DNA of 64,000 nucleotides from Serratia sarumanii (GCF_029962605.1 NZ_CP124750.1:2294001-2358000); one strand, 5' to 3'; positions 28,389 through 36,450 are shown, numbered from the stretch's first letter. Numbers and translations: made by a program. Notes: a model not told the origin generated them from the letters alone.

Positions 28389-28829
28389 TTATTTTTTTAC
28401 CGTCATCAGTTTGCCCGTTCGGCGGGAACGCCATACAACCGTGCGACGTTCTGCGATTGGGTGAACTGTTTTAAGGTGTTCCAAACATAAATGCGCGCTG
28501 CCTGGCTTGCAGCAAAAATCTAAAATACACAGCGTGCCGCCCTCATCCCATTCTGAGGTATGGAGAAGAAACTGCGGATCGTTAATAAATCGACCCAGCG
28601 TCTCATCTCTCAGGTAGGCCCAGGTTATATATCCTAACGGATTATCCAAATGGTCGAATAATATTTTGAATTGGTTTTGATTAATCGCTTCCTGAGTCCA
28701 TAGCTGCAACGTTTTTATATGGTACAAACTGTAATTTTTATTCATCAGCATACAGTTAACGGCGAAGCCCAGGCTCTCGTATTGACTGAACTTACTTTTA
28801 CCCTGCTGGTTTTCTTTGATAAAACTCAC
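28389..28829 (-). CDS. HlyC/MceI-like acyltransferase (microcin maturation)
   Basis: A 146-aa member of the RTX toxin-activating acyltransferase family. Compared with HlyC, the catalytic histidine is present (SLYHIKT, His37), as are the N-Q-[YF] strand (NQNQF), the GYITWAYL counterpart of AYCSWANL, and the catalytic Asp (ILDF, Asp104). In class IIb microcins the homologues MceI and MchD attach the siderophore group to the C-terminal serine of the precursor. It starts with GTG 28829 after GAGG, 18 nt downstream of the 508-aa gene, and just before the NRPS genes, so it probably transfers the NRPS product or a siderophore to a precursor. Confidence 0.82.
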   Translation of the reverse strand: MSFIKENQQGKSKFSQYESLGFAVNCMLMNKNYSLYHIKTLQLWTQEAINQNQFKILFDHLDNPLGYITWAYLRDETLGRFINDPQFLLHTSEWDEGGTLCILDFCCKPGSAHLCLEHLKTVHPIAERRTVVWRSRRTGKLMTVKK

Positions 28830-28847
28830 GAAATATCCTCAGCGTTA

Positions 28848-30374
28848 TTATTGTAATACGTTGATCGCCTGGCGCTCGAAACGATCCAGATAGGTTTGCA
28901 ACTGTTCGCTGATCTCGCTGACTTCACCGCGCCAGCCGGCAATTTCTTGAAAAATCACTTCACGGCGCATGAACGCGCGGGAGCCCAACCTTCGGGTGAC
29001 GGTCTGCTTCATCACCTGTTGTAATCCGGCGGCGGTTTGATCCGCTGATGTTTCCTGAAGGTACTTCGCGTATAACCGCTGGAATGCCAGAGAAAATTTC
29101 TCCTCCGCTGTCGTACCCTGTTGTTCGGCGGAAACCCTTACGGGCGAGTCGATGAGCCGATGCAACAGGGCAATCGCCGGATGAGCATTCCCCTGGCCCA
29201 GACCTTGTCGACGGCTAAAGACGCCGGGAGCCAAATCGAACATTTTTTGCAAGCGTTCGCCTAAGGCGAACCATTCGGCGGTGAGAGGCAGGCGTTGTAA
29301 AAATGCAGGGGCAAAACCCGCCATACCGAGATTATCCAGCAGGCAGGCTCGCTTGTAGGCCATACTAAAGGCCGCGCCGATGCCTTGGTGCGCTGCCGCG
29401 AGAAATGCCGGGCCAAATTGATGCTTGGCTAAATAAAAAGCGAGATCTTGCATGCCTCTCAGCAACAAAGGGGCGTCTTCGTTGAGTTTGTTGTGCTGAA
29501 TGTAGCTGCGGCCGGGATCTCGACGTTCTGCGGGAAAAACGCTGCGAACACCATGAAAGTCCAGCAGCCTGCCGGCCATATCGCAATTGGAGGGTGAGGT
29601 CATCATCACCAAATGGCGGGTACGGCAGTAAGCTATCTGCGTCGCAAGGCGCCGGGCAAGCTCGCAGAGCCCGTAGAATGCTCGTTCTTCCTGCGGCAAT
29701 GCCAACCAGCGCACAGCGTCAAACTCAGAGGGACGAGGCAGAAAGGACGGTGCGGCGACAATGAGTTTTTCGGTCCGCTCAATATCCGAAGGCTGCCTTT
29801 GCATCGCATCATGAGGATGATAGTAGGGCGCGCGGCAAAAATGTGCAGGGCGCACGACGGGTTCGCGCACCAGCAACGCCTTGCGGTTATGGACATCTCC
29901 CGCCGATGCAGGAGAGAGGGTGGCGATGGGGTTGTCGGTCAGCAAGATCGCCTTATTGGGCACGGCGCCATAAGGCAGCAGTTTGGCCATGACGTTTCCC
30001 CACAATGCCTCCAATACTGCGCCGGTCATTGTCAACTCGCCATCGACATGCTTTGCCCCTTGACCGACTAACGCATTGGCTCCGATGCCTTTAACCTGCC
30101 ATAGCCCATCAAAGCCACAGCGTGCGCCACCGCCGTTGCGCGAAATAGCCCCGCCGCCATAACGTTCGGCGAAAAAGACTTTTTCATCGTTTAAGAGCGG
30201 CGTGCCGTCATCAAAAATAGCATGACGATTATTTTCTTCGATGAGATAGCTGGCCTCATTTTTCAGTTCGTCCTGCTCGGCAGGGCTTAATTCGTTGTGC
30301 CAGAGTAATTGAGAACCTGTCTTTTTTGCGACAAAAGGAATCAAGCTTTCGTGAAGCATGGCGAGGTTTTTCAT
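28848..30374 (-). CDS. MceJ/MchC-like microcin maturation protein (candidate)
   Basis: A 508-aa soluble protein with no signal peptide or membrane helix. It contains a glycine-rich stretch at about residues 70-105 (RYGGGAISRNGGG followed by FDGLWQVKGIGANALVG), reminiscent of the nucleotide-binding core of SelO-like pseudokinase folds. Its length and its place directly before an MceI-like gene match mchC-mchD and mceJ-mceI, where MceJ forms a complex with MceI. I do not recall MceJ well enough to align it, so the assignment rests on context, length and the companion gene. The Shine-Dalgarno sequence is weak. A hairpin separates it from the precursor gene upstream. Confidence 0.6.
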   Translation of the reverse strand: MKNLAMLHESLIPFVAKKTGSQLLWHNELSPAEQDELKNEASYLIEENNRHAIFDDGTPLLNDEKVFFAERYGGGAISRNGGGARCGFDGLWQVKGIGANALVGQGAKHVDGELTMTGAVLEALWGNVMAKLLPYGAVPNKAILLTDNPIATLSPASAGDVHNRKALLVREPVVRPAHFCRAPYYHPHDAMQRQPSDIERTEKLIVAAPSFLPRPSEFDAVRWLALPQEERAFYGLCELARRLATQIAYCRTRHLVMMTSPSNCDMAGRLLDFHGVRSVFPAERRDPGRSYIQHNKLNEDAPLLLRGMQDLAFYLAKHQFGPAFLAAAHQGIGAAFSMAYKRACLLDNLGMAGFAPAFLQRLPLTAEWFALGERLQKMFDLAPGVFSRRQGLGQGNAHPAIALLHRLIDSPVRVSAEQQGTTAEEKFSLAFQRLYAKYLQETSADQTAAGLQQVMKQTVTRRLGSRAFMRREVIFQEIAGWRGEVSEISEQLQTYLDRFERQAINVLQ

Positions 30375-30418
30375 TTTTTTAATCGTTATTTTTATGGGCG
30401 CAGGGCAAGTTAAGTATC

Positions 30419-30447
30419 GGCCTTATTTTTCAAGGGATAATAAGGCC
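30419..30447 (-). repeat. Hairpin between E492-like precursor and maturation genes
   Basis: Perfect 9-bp inverted repeat GGCCTTATT (30419-30427) and AATAAGGCC (30439-30447), 9 nt beyond the precursor stop on the minus strand. No T-run follows leftward, so it may stabilise the short precursor mRNA or cause partial termination. Read rightward it is followed by T7 and could stop antisense transcription. Confidence 0.6.
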
Positions 30448-30456
30448 CACGTTTTT

Positions 30457-30744
30457 TTAATTTGAAGAATCCGGTGTTGAAAGTGACGACGACGGTGAAG
30501 GGCGACCACCGCCACTGCCATTCCATGTTGGGCCCATGGGAACCTGTGGAATAGCAACGTTAACCGGCATGTGCGGTGCGGCCTGAATAGCGATTTCCGT
30601 GCCCACGCCCACGGCTAATGATACGGGGGTGGGCAATTTCGCTATTGTGCTCAGGCTACCGACAATAAGTGAAGTCGGATTATAAGAATCATTGCCGTCA
30701 GAACCGTTAATACATGACAACTCAACTTCCGTTAAGGCTCTCAT
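30457..30744 (-). CDS. Microcin E492-like class IIb precursor (island 1, peptide A)
   Basis: A 95-aa precursor with leader MRALTEVELSCINGS (Gly-Ser processing site) and a mature part of about 80 aa starting DGND. The C-terminal half carries PVNVAIPQVPMGPTWNGSGGG broken by no gaps against microcin E492 (PVNVPIPVLIGPSWNGSGSG as I remember it), so it clearly belongs to the siderophore-microcin class. E492 ends in a Ser-rich tail whose last Ser receives the siderophore; here the tail is SPSSSLSTPDSSN, ending in Asn. ATG 30744 overlaps the upstream immunity-type gene by 4 nt (ATGA), with AAGGAG 6 nt before it. It probably acts on the inner membrane of related bacteria after siderophore-receptor uptake. 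Confidence 0.9.
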   Translation of the reverse strand: MRALTEVELSCINGSDGNDSYNPTSLIVGSLSTIAKLPTPVSLAVGVGTEIAIQAAPHMPVNVAIPQVPMGPTWNGSGGGRPSPSSSLSTPDSSN

Positions 30745-31031
30745 TTAAGCTCCTTCTTGCGAGAGGTAATAGATAACACAAGCGAAAAAATAACTGCCAT
30801 CGACAAACCATACATTGCCGTGATTTTAAGGGCGGCCGTATCCAAAAGGATCGCTTGGCGCTGCCGGCAGTAGTCTAAAAATACGGCAAGGGGGAATATC
30901 AAGAACAGCATGACGATATGGTACGTGCGCAAGCCTTTTTTCTTCGCGTTTTTATAAGTTGCACTGATAATGAGGATGAAAATGACAATAAGAACTATTT
31001 CCGTTATAAGCTGCAATTTGATTAGCTCCAT
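30741..31031 (-). CDS. Three-helix membrane protein, candidate immunity protein (MceB-like position)
   Basis: A 96-aa protein with three hydrophobic segments (about residues 7-25, 38-54 and 68-88) separated by basic loops (KNAKKKGLRTYH; CRQRQ) and a basic tail (SRKKELK). Size, topology and a 4-nt overlap with an E492-like precursor match mceB, the immunity gene of microcin E492, which also lies directly upstream of its precursor. It is the first gene of the leftward NRPS-microcin operon. The start ATG 31031 lacks a clear Shine-Dalgarno sequence. Immunity is inferred. Confidence 0.78.
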   Translation of the reverse strand: MELIKLQLITEIVLIVIFILIISATYKNAKKKGLRTYHIVMLFLIFPLAVFLDYCRQRQAILLDTAALKITAMYGLSMAVIFSLVLSITSRKKELK

Positions 31032-31048
31032 TAATCAAAATTTACATC

Positions 31049-31077
31049 AAGTTACATTGAGTAACCTGATAAGTCAA
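31049..31077 (-). promoter_or_regulatory. Promoter of leftward NRPS-microcin operon
   Basis: On the minus strand, TTGACT (31077-31072), a 17-nt spacer and TAACTT (31054-31049) lie just before the first gene. A dyad GTTAC-N5-GTAAC (31051-31065) overlaps the -10 and could be an operator. The remaining AT-rich sequence to the dcp start at 31333 shows no gene. I found no good Fur box in this interval, in contrast to the exporter operon. Confidence 0.5.
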
Positions 31078-31332
31078 CAGGGTATTTTATGATTCTTCTT
31101 TATTTATCAATGGCATTGAATTAATTTCCTATAAACTAATTACATTATGTGACTATATATTGGTGATAAAAAACAAAGATGTCACTGGAGCTTGTGGCAG
31201 CGGCCGGCGAGGCGGCTAACTTCTAATCACTTGTTTTTGCTCAAACTGCCAACTGCACCTAAGCTAGGAGGTGACTCAGAGGGAGCGATACCCCGAGACC
31301 TTATTCCGTGAACATGGAGGAGTTTCGATTTG

Positions 31333-33534
31333 ATGCGTTTATCCACATTGGTGCTGGCGATCGGCATGGCGCTGGGCTCGCAGGCACAGGCAGCAGAAAC
31401 CCAACCTCATGCCGACCATAGCGCACTGCCCAGCGGCCAGGCGAAGGAGGCTAACGTGACCGGTGAAGCCAATCAGCACGACAAGCAAAAGACTCAAAAT
31501 CCGTTCTTCTATCAAAGCCGTCTGCCGTTCCAGGCGCCGCCGTTCAACCTGATCAAGGAGAGCGACTACGCGCCGGCGATCGCAGCGGGCATCAAGCAAA
31601 AGCGGGAAGAGGTGGAGAAGATCGCCAACAACCCGGCCAAGCCCAACTTCAAAAATACCTTCGTGGCGCTGGAGCAGGCTGGTTCGCTGCTGACGCGGGT
31701 GATGAACGTGTTCGGCGCCATGACCTCGGCCAACACCAGTGACGCGCTGCAAAAGCTGGATGAAGAAACCTCGCCGAAGCTGGCGGCGCTGAACGACGAC
31801 ATCATGCTCAACGGCAAGCTGTTCGCGCGCATCAAGGCCATCTATCAGGATCGCGACGCGCTGAAGTTGGATCCGGAGTCGCGCCGGCTGGTGGAAGTGA
31901 CCTACAAGAACTTCGAGCTGGCGGGCGCCAACCTATCGGACGCCGACAAGGCCAAGCTGAAGGCGCTGAACCAGGAAGCGGCGACGCTGAGCACCCAGTT
32001 CACCAACAAGCTGCTGGCGGCGAGCAAAAACGGCGCGCTGGCGATAACCGACCAGGCGAAGCTGGACGGCCTGTCGGAAGGCGAGCTGGCTGCGGCGGCC
32101 CAGGCGGCCGCCGAACGCAAGCTGGAGAAACAGTGGCTGCTGGTGCTGCAAAACACCACGCAACAGCCGTTGCTGCAGAGCCTGAAAGATCGCGACACCC
32201 GCCAGGCGCTGTTCGACGCCTCCTGGACTCGTGCGGAGAAGGGCGATGGCAACGATACCCGCCAGACCATTTCCCGTCTGGCCAAGGTGCGCGCCGAGCA
32301 GGCCAAGCTGCTGGGCTACCCGAACTACGCCGCCTGGAAATTGCAAAACCAGATGGCCAAGACGCCGGATGCCGCGCTGAGCTTTATGCGCAACATCGTG
32401 CCGGCGGCCACCGCGCGCGCCGAGCGTGAAGCCAAAGACATTCAGGCGGTGATCGACCAGCAGAAAGGCGACTTCAAGGTGCAGGCCTGGGACTGGCAGT
32501 TCTATGCCGAACAGGTGCGCAAGGCCAAGTACGATCTGGACGAGTCGCAGATCAAGCCTTACTTCGAGCTGAACAACGTGCTGAACAACGGCGTGTTCTA
32601 CGCCGCCAACCTGCTGTACGGCATCAGTTTCAAGGAGCGCAAGGACATCCCGGTCTATCAGCCGGACGTCAAGGTGTACGAAGTGTTCGACAAGGACGGC
32701 AAGTCGCTGGCGCTGTTCTACACCGACTACTTCAAGCGCGACAACAAGGGCGGCGGCGCCTGGATGAGCAACTTCGTCGATCAGTCGAAGCTCAACGGCA
32801 CCAAGCCGGTGATTTACAACGTCGCCAACTTCACCAAACCGGCGCCGGGCCAGCCGGCGCTGCTGTCGTATGACGACGTAATCACCATGTTCCACGAGTT
32901 CGGCCATGCGCTGCACGGCATGTTTGCCGATCAGGAATACCCGAGCCTGTCGGGCACCAACACCGCGCGCGACTTCGTCGAGTTCCCGTCGCAGTTCAAC
33001 GAGCACTGGGTCAGCGATCCGAAAGTGTTCAGCCACTTCGCCAAGCACTACCAGACCGGCGAGGCGATGCCGCAGGAACTGGTCGACAAGATCAAGAAGG
33101 CCGACAAGTTCAACAAGGGCTACAGCATGACCGAGCTGCTGTCCGCCGCGCTGCTGGACATGCACTGGCACATGCTGACCGCCGATCAGCCGCAGCAGGA
33201 CGTGGACAAGTTCGAGGCCGAGTCGCTGCAAAAAGACAAGGTCGATCTCAGCTACGTGCCGCCGCGCTACCGCTCCAGCTACTTCCAGCACATCTGGGGT
33301 AACGGCTATGCCGCGGGCTACTATGCCTATCTGTGGACGGAAATGCTGGCGGACGACGCCTTCCAGTGGTTCACCGAACACGGCGGCCTGACCGCCGAAA
33401 ACGGCCAGCGCTTCCGCGACATGATCCTGTCGCGCGGCAACAGCCAGGATCTGGAGAAGCTGTACATCGACTGGCGCGGCAAAGAGCCGAGCATCGAACC
33501 GATGCTGATCAACCGCGGGCTGAAGGACGAGTAA
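31333..33534 (+). CDS. dcp: Dipeptidyl carboxypeptidase Dcp, M3 family
   Basis: A 733-aa zinc metallopeptidase that releases dipeptides from peptide C-termini. The zinc motif is MFHEFGHALHG (about residue 520), with the third ligand Glu in the downstream SGTNTARDFVEFPSQFNEHW segment. Tyr and His of the closing region appear in RYRSSYFQHIWGNGYAAGYY. Unlike E. coli Dcp (about 680 aa) it starts with an evident signal peptide (MRLSTLVLAIGMALGSQAQA), so it is probably periplasmic. TTG 31330 and ATG 31333 are in frame; ATG is preferred, although GGAGG is 12 nt away. In E. coli dcp is the divergent neighbour of ydfG. Confidence 0.93.
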   Translation: MRLSTLVLAIGMALGSQAQAAETQPHADHSALPSGQAKEANVTGEANQHDKQKTQNPFFYQSRLPFQAPPFNLIKESDYAPAIAAGIKQKREEVEKIANNPAKPNFKNTFVALEQAGSLLTRVMNVFGAMTSANTSDALQKLDEETSPKLAALNDDIMLNGKLFARIKAIYQDRDALKLDPESRRLVEVTYKNFELAGANLSDADKAKLKALNQEAATLSTQFTNKLLAASKNGALAITDQAKLDGLSEGELAAAAQAAAERKLEKQWLLVLQNTTQQPLLQSLKDRDTRQALFDASWTRAEKGDGNDTRQTISRLAKVRAEQAKLLGYPNYAAWKLQNQMAKTPDAALSFMRNIVPAATARAEREAKDIQAVIDQQKGDFKVQAWDWQFYAEQVRKAKYDLDESQIKPYFELNNVLNNGVFYAANLLYGISFKERKDIPVYQPDVKVYEVFDKDGKSLALFYTDYFKRDNKGGGAWMSNFVDQSKLNGTKPVIYNVANFTKPAPGQPALLSYDDVITMFHEFGHALHGMFADQEYPSLSGTNTARDFVEFPSQFNEHWVSDPKVFSHFAKHYQTGEAMPQELVDKIKKADKFNKGYSMTELLSAALLDMHWHMLTADQPQQDVDKFEAESLQKDKVDLSYVPPRYRSSYFQHIWGNGYAAGYYAYLWTEMLADDAFQWFTEHGGLTAENGQRFRDMILSRGNSQDLEKLYIDWRGKEPSIEPMLINRGLKDE

Positions 33535-33561
33535 GTTCGGCCACTCCCGGTAAGCAAACAA

Positions 33562-33590
33562 AAGGGCGCGTTATGCGCCCTTGGTCTTTT
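33562..33590. terminator. Bidirectional terminator between dcp and nicT
   Basis: Stem GGGCGC (33564-33569) and GCGCCC (33575-33580) with a 5-nt loop and A/T extensions. TTGGTCTTTTT follows rightward and TTTTGTTTG leftward. It is located between the convergent stops of dcp and the nic permease. Confidence 0.75.
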
Positions 33591-33605
33591 TGGCTTGGTC
33601 GACAT

Positions 33606-34916
33606 TCAGCGGTTCACCACCTTGGCCGGCAGGGCCACTACCAGCAGCGAGCTGAGCAGCAGGCAGCCGGCGAAGGCCCAGAGCGCGCCGCCGCTCTTGC
33701 CGGTCAGATCCAGCGCCAGCCCCATCAGCGAATTACTCACCAGCCCGGCGATGTTGGCCAGCGAACAGGCCAGCGCGAAGCCGGTCGCCGCCGCCGTGCC
33801 GCGCAGGAAGGTGGCCGGCAGGCTGAAGAATACCGGCACCGCGCCGATGATCGCCGCCTGGGCGATGGAGAACAGCAGCACCGTGGCCAGCGCGTTGTGG
33901 GTAAAGAAGGTGCTGCCGGCCATCGCCAGCGCGCCGACGATAAACGGCACGATGATATGCCAGCGCCGTTCGCGCAGCCGGTCGGAACTGCTGCCGATCA
34001 GCAACATGCCGAGCAGGGCGGCGACGCTGGGGATCGCCGTCAGGTAACCGATGGTGGTGATGTCGGTGACGCCGGCGGTTTTGATGAAGGTCGGCATCCA
34101 AAAGCCCATGGCGTAGGCGCTGAGCAGAATGGCGAAGTCGATGCCGCCGAGCATCCAGACTTTCAGGTTGAAGAAGCCGTCGCGGAAGCTGTGCTTGCCG
34201 TGATCGGCCTCGGCGTCGTCGCGCGCCAGATCGTCGGCGATGCGCTGTTTCTCCTCGGGCGTCAGCCACTTGGCCTGCTGGTAGGTGTTAGGCAACAGCC
34301 AAAAGGTCAGCACGCCCAACAGCACGCTGGGAATGCCCTCCAGCAAAAACAGCCATTGCCAGCCGTGCAGCCCGTGAAGCATGTCGAAATGGCCCATGAT
34401 CCAGCCGGACAGCGGCCCGCCGATCACGCTGGACAGCGGCAGGCCGATCATGAACAGCGCGATGATACGGCCGCGGCGATAGGTCGGGAACCACAGCGTC
34501 AGGTAAAAGAGCACGCCGGGCAGGAAACCGGCCTCCGCCACGCCGAGCAGGAAACGAATGACGTAGAACTGGGTCGGCGTGGTGACGAACATGGTGGCGG
34601 TGGACAACAGTCCCCAGGTGATCATGATGCGGGCGATCCACATTTTGGCGCCGACGCGCTGCAGGATCAGGTTGCTCGGCACTTCGAACAGAATATAGCC
34701 GACGAAGAACAGCCCGGCGCCGAGGCCGAAGGCCGCTTCGCTCAGCTGCAGCGCGTCGGCCATCTGCAGCTTGGCCAGCCCGACGTTGATGCGATCGAGG
34801 TAGGCCGCCAGGTAACACAGGCAAAGAAACGGGATCAGTTTCCAGGTGATTTTGCGGTACAGCAGCAGCGATTCTGCGTCCGCTTTCCCCGCCAGCGGGG
34901 TGTCGACAATGGCCAT
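33606..34916 (-). CDS. nicT: MFS permease for nicotinate-pathway substrate, NicT type
   Basis: A 436-aa transporter of the anion:cation symporter (ACS) family, with 12 hydrophobic segments, the N-terminal signature CYLAAYLDRINVGLAKLQM and the GVAEAGFLPGVLFYLTLWFP motif typical of the phthalate/nicotinate permease group. It is placed at the end of the nicCDEF run, as nicT is in Pseudomonas. It probably imports nicotinate or 6-hydroxynicotinate. The start ATG 34916 is preceded by GGAGAC. The 142-nt gap to nicF is the largest in this run, so it may have its own promoter. Confidence 0.82.
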   Translation of the reverse strand: MAIVDTPLAGKADAESLLLYRKITWKLIPFLCLCYLAAYLDRINVGLAKLQMADALQLSEAAFGLGAGLFFVGYILFEVPSNLILQRVGAKMWIARIMITWGLLSTATMFVTTPTQFYVIRFLLGVAEAGFLPGVLFYLTLWFPTYRRGRIIALFMIGLPLSSVIGGPLSGWIMGHFDMLHGLHGWQWLFLLEGIPSVLLGVLTFWLLPNTYQQAKWLTPEEKQRIADDLARDDAEADHGKHSFRDGFFNLKVWMLGGIDFAILLSAYAMGFWMPTFIKTAGVTDITTIGYLTAIPSVAALLGMLLIGSSSDRLRERRWHIIVPFIVGALAMAGSTFFTHNALATVLLFSIAQAAIIGAVPVFFSLPATFLRGTAAATGFALACSLANIAGLVSNSLMGLALDLTGKSGGALWAFAGCLLLSSLLVVALPAKVVNR

Positions 34917-35058
34917 GATGTTGTCTCCAGGTGGTGCGTGTTGGCCTCCGCAGGAGGCGCCTGTTGTGTTTGCGTTGCATGGGCGCCGCCCTGTTTCGGG
35001 CGGTCGCGTGAGGCGCTGTCTGCGCCTTCGTTATTGTCGTTGCAGGTGAATCCTTGAC

Positions 35059-35688
35059 TCATAACCGGTTCAGGTAGTCGAGCGCCTCCCGTTTGTGCAC
35101 CACGTCGCCGTATTTGCTGTCGATATCGAACAGGTTGGCTTCGTGCGGGCCGGGGTGACGATCGCCGACGCACTCGCGCACCACCATGGCGCGAAAGCCG
35201 TGCTGCACCGCGTCCACCGCGCTGGCGCGGATGCAGCCGCTGGTGGAGCAGCCGATCATCAGCAGCGTGTCGATCCCTTGCGCCACCAGCAGCGGCGCCA
35301 GCGCGGTGCCGAAGAAGGCGCTGGCGTATTGCTTGCTCAGCACTACCTCATCGGCCAGCGGCGCCACCGGCGGGCAGAACGCCGCCAGCGGGTTGCCCGC
35401 CACCATGTCCTTCATCACCGGCGCTTTTTTGACCCACAGACCGCCATCGGCAAAATGGCCTGAATGATAACGGATATGGGTGTGGATCACAGGAATTCCC
35501 GTGCGGCGCGCGCAGGCCAGCAGCTCGCGGCTCTCCTCGACCGCGCTCACCACGCCCGGCGCGAACAGCGGCGCGCCTTCGGTGGTGTAGGCCTGCATAA
35601 AGTCGATCGCCAGCAGCGCCGGGCGCCGGCCGAAGCCGATGCGCTGGCCCCAGACGCCGCGGTAGTTGTCGCTGAGGGTGTCGTTCAT
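35059..35688 (-). CDS. nicF: Maleamate amidohydrolase NicF
   Basis: A 209-aa cysteine hydrolase of the isochorismatase-like (N-carbamoylsarcosine amidase) family. It has the catalytic triad Asp in LLAIDFMQAY (about residue 29), Lys in VLSKQYASAF (about 119) and the nucleophile Cys in LMIGCSTSGCIRASA (about 148-152). NicF hydrolyses maleamate to maleate and ammonia, the penultimate step of aerobic nicotinate breakdown. An excellent GAGGAGG lies before ATG 35688, and the gene starts 9 nt after nicE. Family and order both support the call. Confidence 0.88.
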   Translation of the reverse strand: MNDTLSDNYRGVWGQRIGFGRRPALLAIDFMQAYTTEGAPLFAPGVVSAVEESRELLACARRTGIPVIHTHIRYHSGHFADGGLWVKKAPVMKDMVAGNPLAAFCPPVAPLADEVVLSKQYASAFFGTALAPLLVAQGIDTLLMIGCSTSGCIRASAVDAVQHGFRAMVVRECVGDRHPGPHEANLFDIDSKYGDVVHKREALDYLNRL

Positions 35689-35697
35689 TCTGCCTCC

Positions 35698-36450
35698 TCA
35701 ATAGGCGCCGGACAGCAGGGCGCCGGCGCCGGGGACGATCGGTTCCAGCTCCAGCGCGGTCAGCATCGCGTAAGTGGTGGCGATGGCGGCGGTGATCACC
35801 GGCTTGCCGGTTTGGGCCTCCACCGTCGGAACCGCCGGCAGCGAAGGCATCTGCACGCAGGCGGACAGCACGATAGCATCGACCTCGCGTAAATCCATCT
35901 CGGCGACGATCCCCGGCAGCCTGGCCGGATCGTGCCGGCCGACTTCGAGGTTGTCCGGGATCTCCAGCGCGCGCCACACCTTGACCTCAATGCCTTCGTG
36001 CTGGATGTAGTCCACCACCAGCTGGGTCAGCGGTTTCATGTAGGGCGCCACCAGCGCGATGCGTTTGGCGCCGATCACCTTCAGGCCGTTGACCAGCGCG
36101 CCGGCGCTGCTGATAACCGGCGCGGCGGCCTGATTGTCTTTCGTCACCTGCGCCAGCCGGGCCTGCGATTCGCGGTGGTAGCCCAGCCCCATCGCCATGA
36201 TGGCCACCAGGCAGGCGTAGCCGAGCACGTCGACCCGCGCGTCGGACAGCTCCAGCGCGCAGCGATCGGACTCGGCGTCCATCGCCGCCAGCTCTTCTTT
36301 ATTGACGTGTTTCATGCGCATGCGGCTGGAGTGAAAGGTGAAGCGCTCCGGGCGTATCAGCTGGCGCGCGCCCAGCATCGCCGGGATCTCGGTTTCCATC
36401 GTGGTGTTGGAGCTGGGCACGATCTGGCCGATGCGGTAGTGGTTGCTCAT
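35698..36450 (-). CDS. nicE: Maleate cis-trans isomerase NicE
   Basis: A 250-aa enzyme of the Asp/Glu racemase superfamily that converts maleate to fumarate without a cofactor. The two catalytic cysteines are visible as Cys80 (GYACLVAIM) and Cys198 (LSACVQMPSLP), and the substrate-binding VPSSNTTMETEIP lies at 11-23. Serratia marcescens maleate isomerase is a classic member of this family. The gene lies between nicD (15 nt) and nicF (9 nt) in one leftward operon and completes the route from nicotinate to the TCA cycle. Confidence 0.92.
   Translation of the reverse strand: MSNHYRIGQIVPSSNTTMETEIPAMLGARQLIRPERFTFHSSRMRMKHVNKEELAAMDAESDRCALELSDARVDVLGYACLVAIMAMGLGYHRESQARLAQVTKDNQAAAPVISSAGALVNGLKVIGAKRIALVAPYMKPLTQLVVDYIQHEGIEVKVWRALEIPDNLEVGRHDPARLPGIVAEMDLREVDAIVLSACVQMPSLPAVPTVEAQTGKPVITAAIATTYAMLTALELEPIVPGAGALLSGAY

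Noticed and set aside
31933..33561. 542-aa minus-strand open frame opposite dcp
   Set aside because: Antisense artefact of GC-rich codon bias; its residues (many His, Val, Leu, Arg) show no domain and the dcp frame on the other strand is unambiguous. The same applies to other long shadow frames at 33333-35057, 42343-44190 and 57901-59121.
34917..35058. Short GC-rich inverted repeat (GCCTCC/GGAGGC) between nicT and nicF
   Set aside because: A 6-bp stem with no T-run and no second copy nearby; too weak to call a terminator or REP element.
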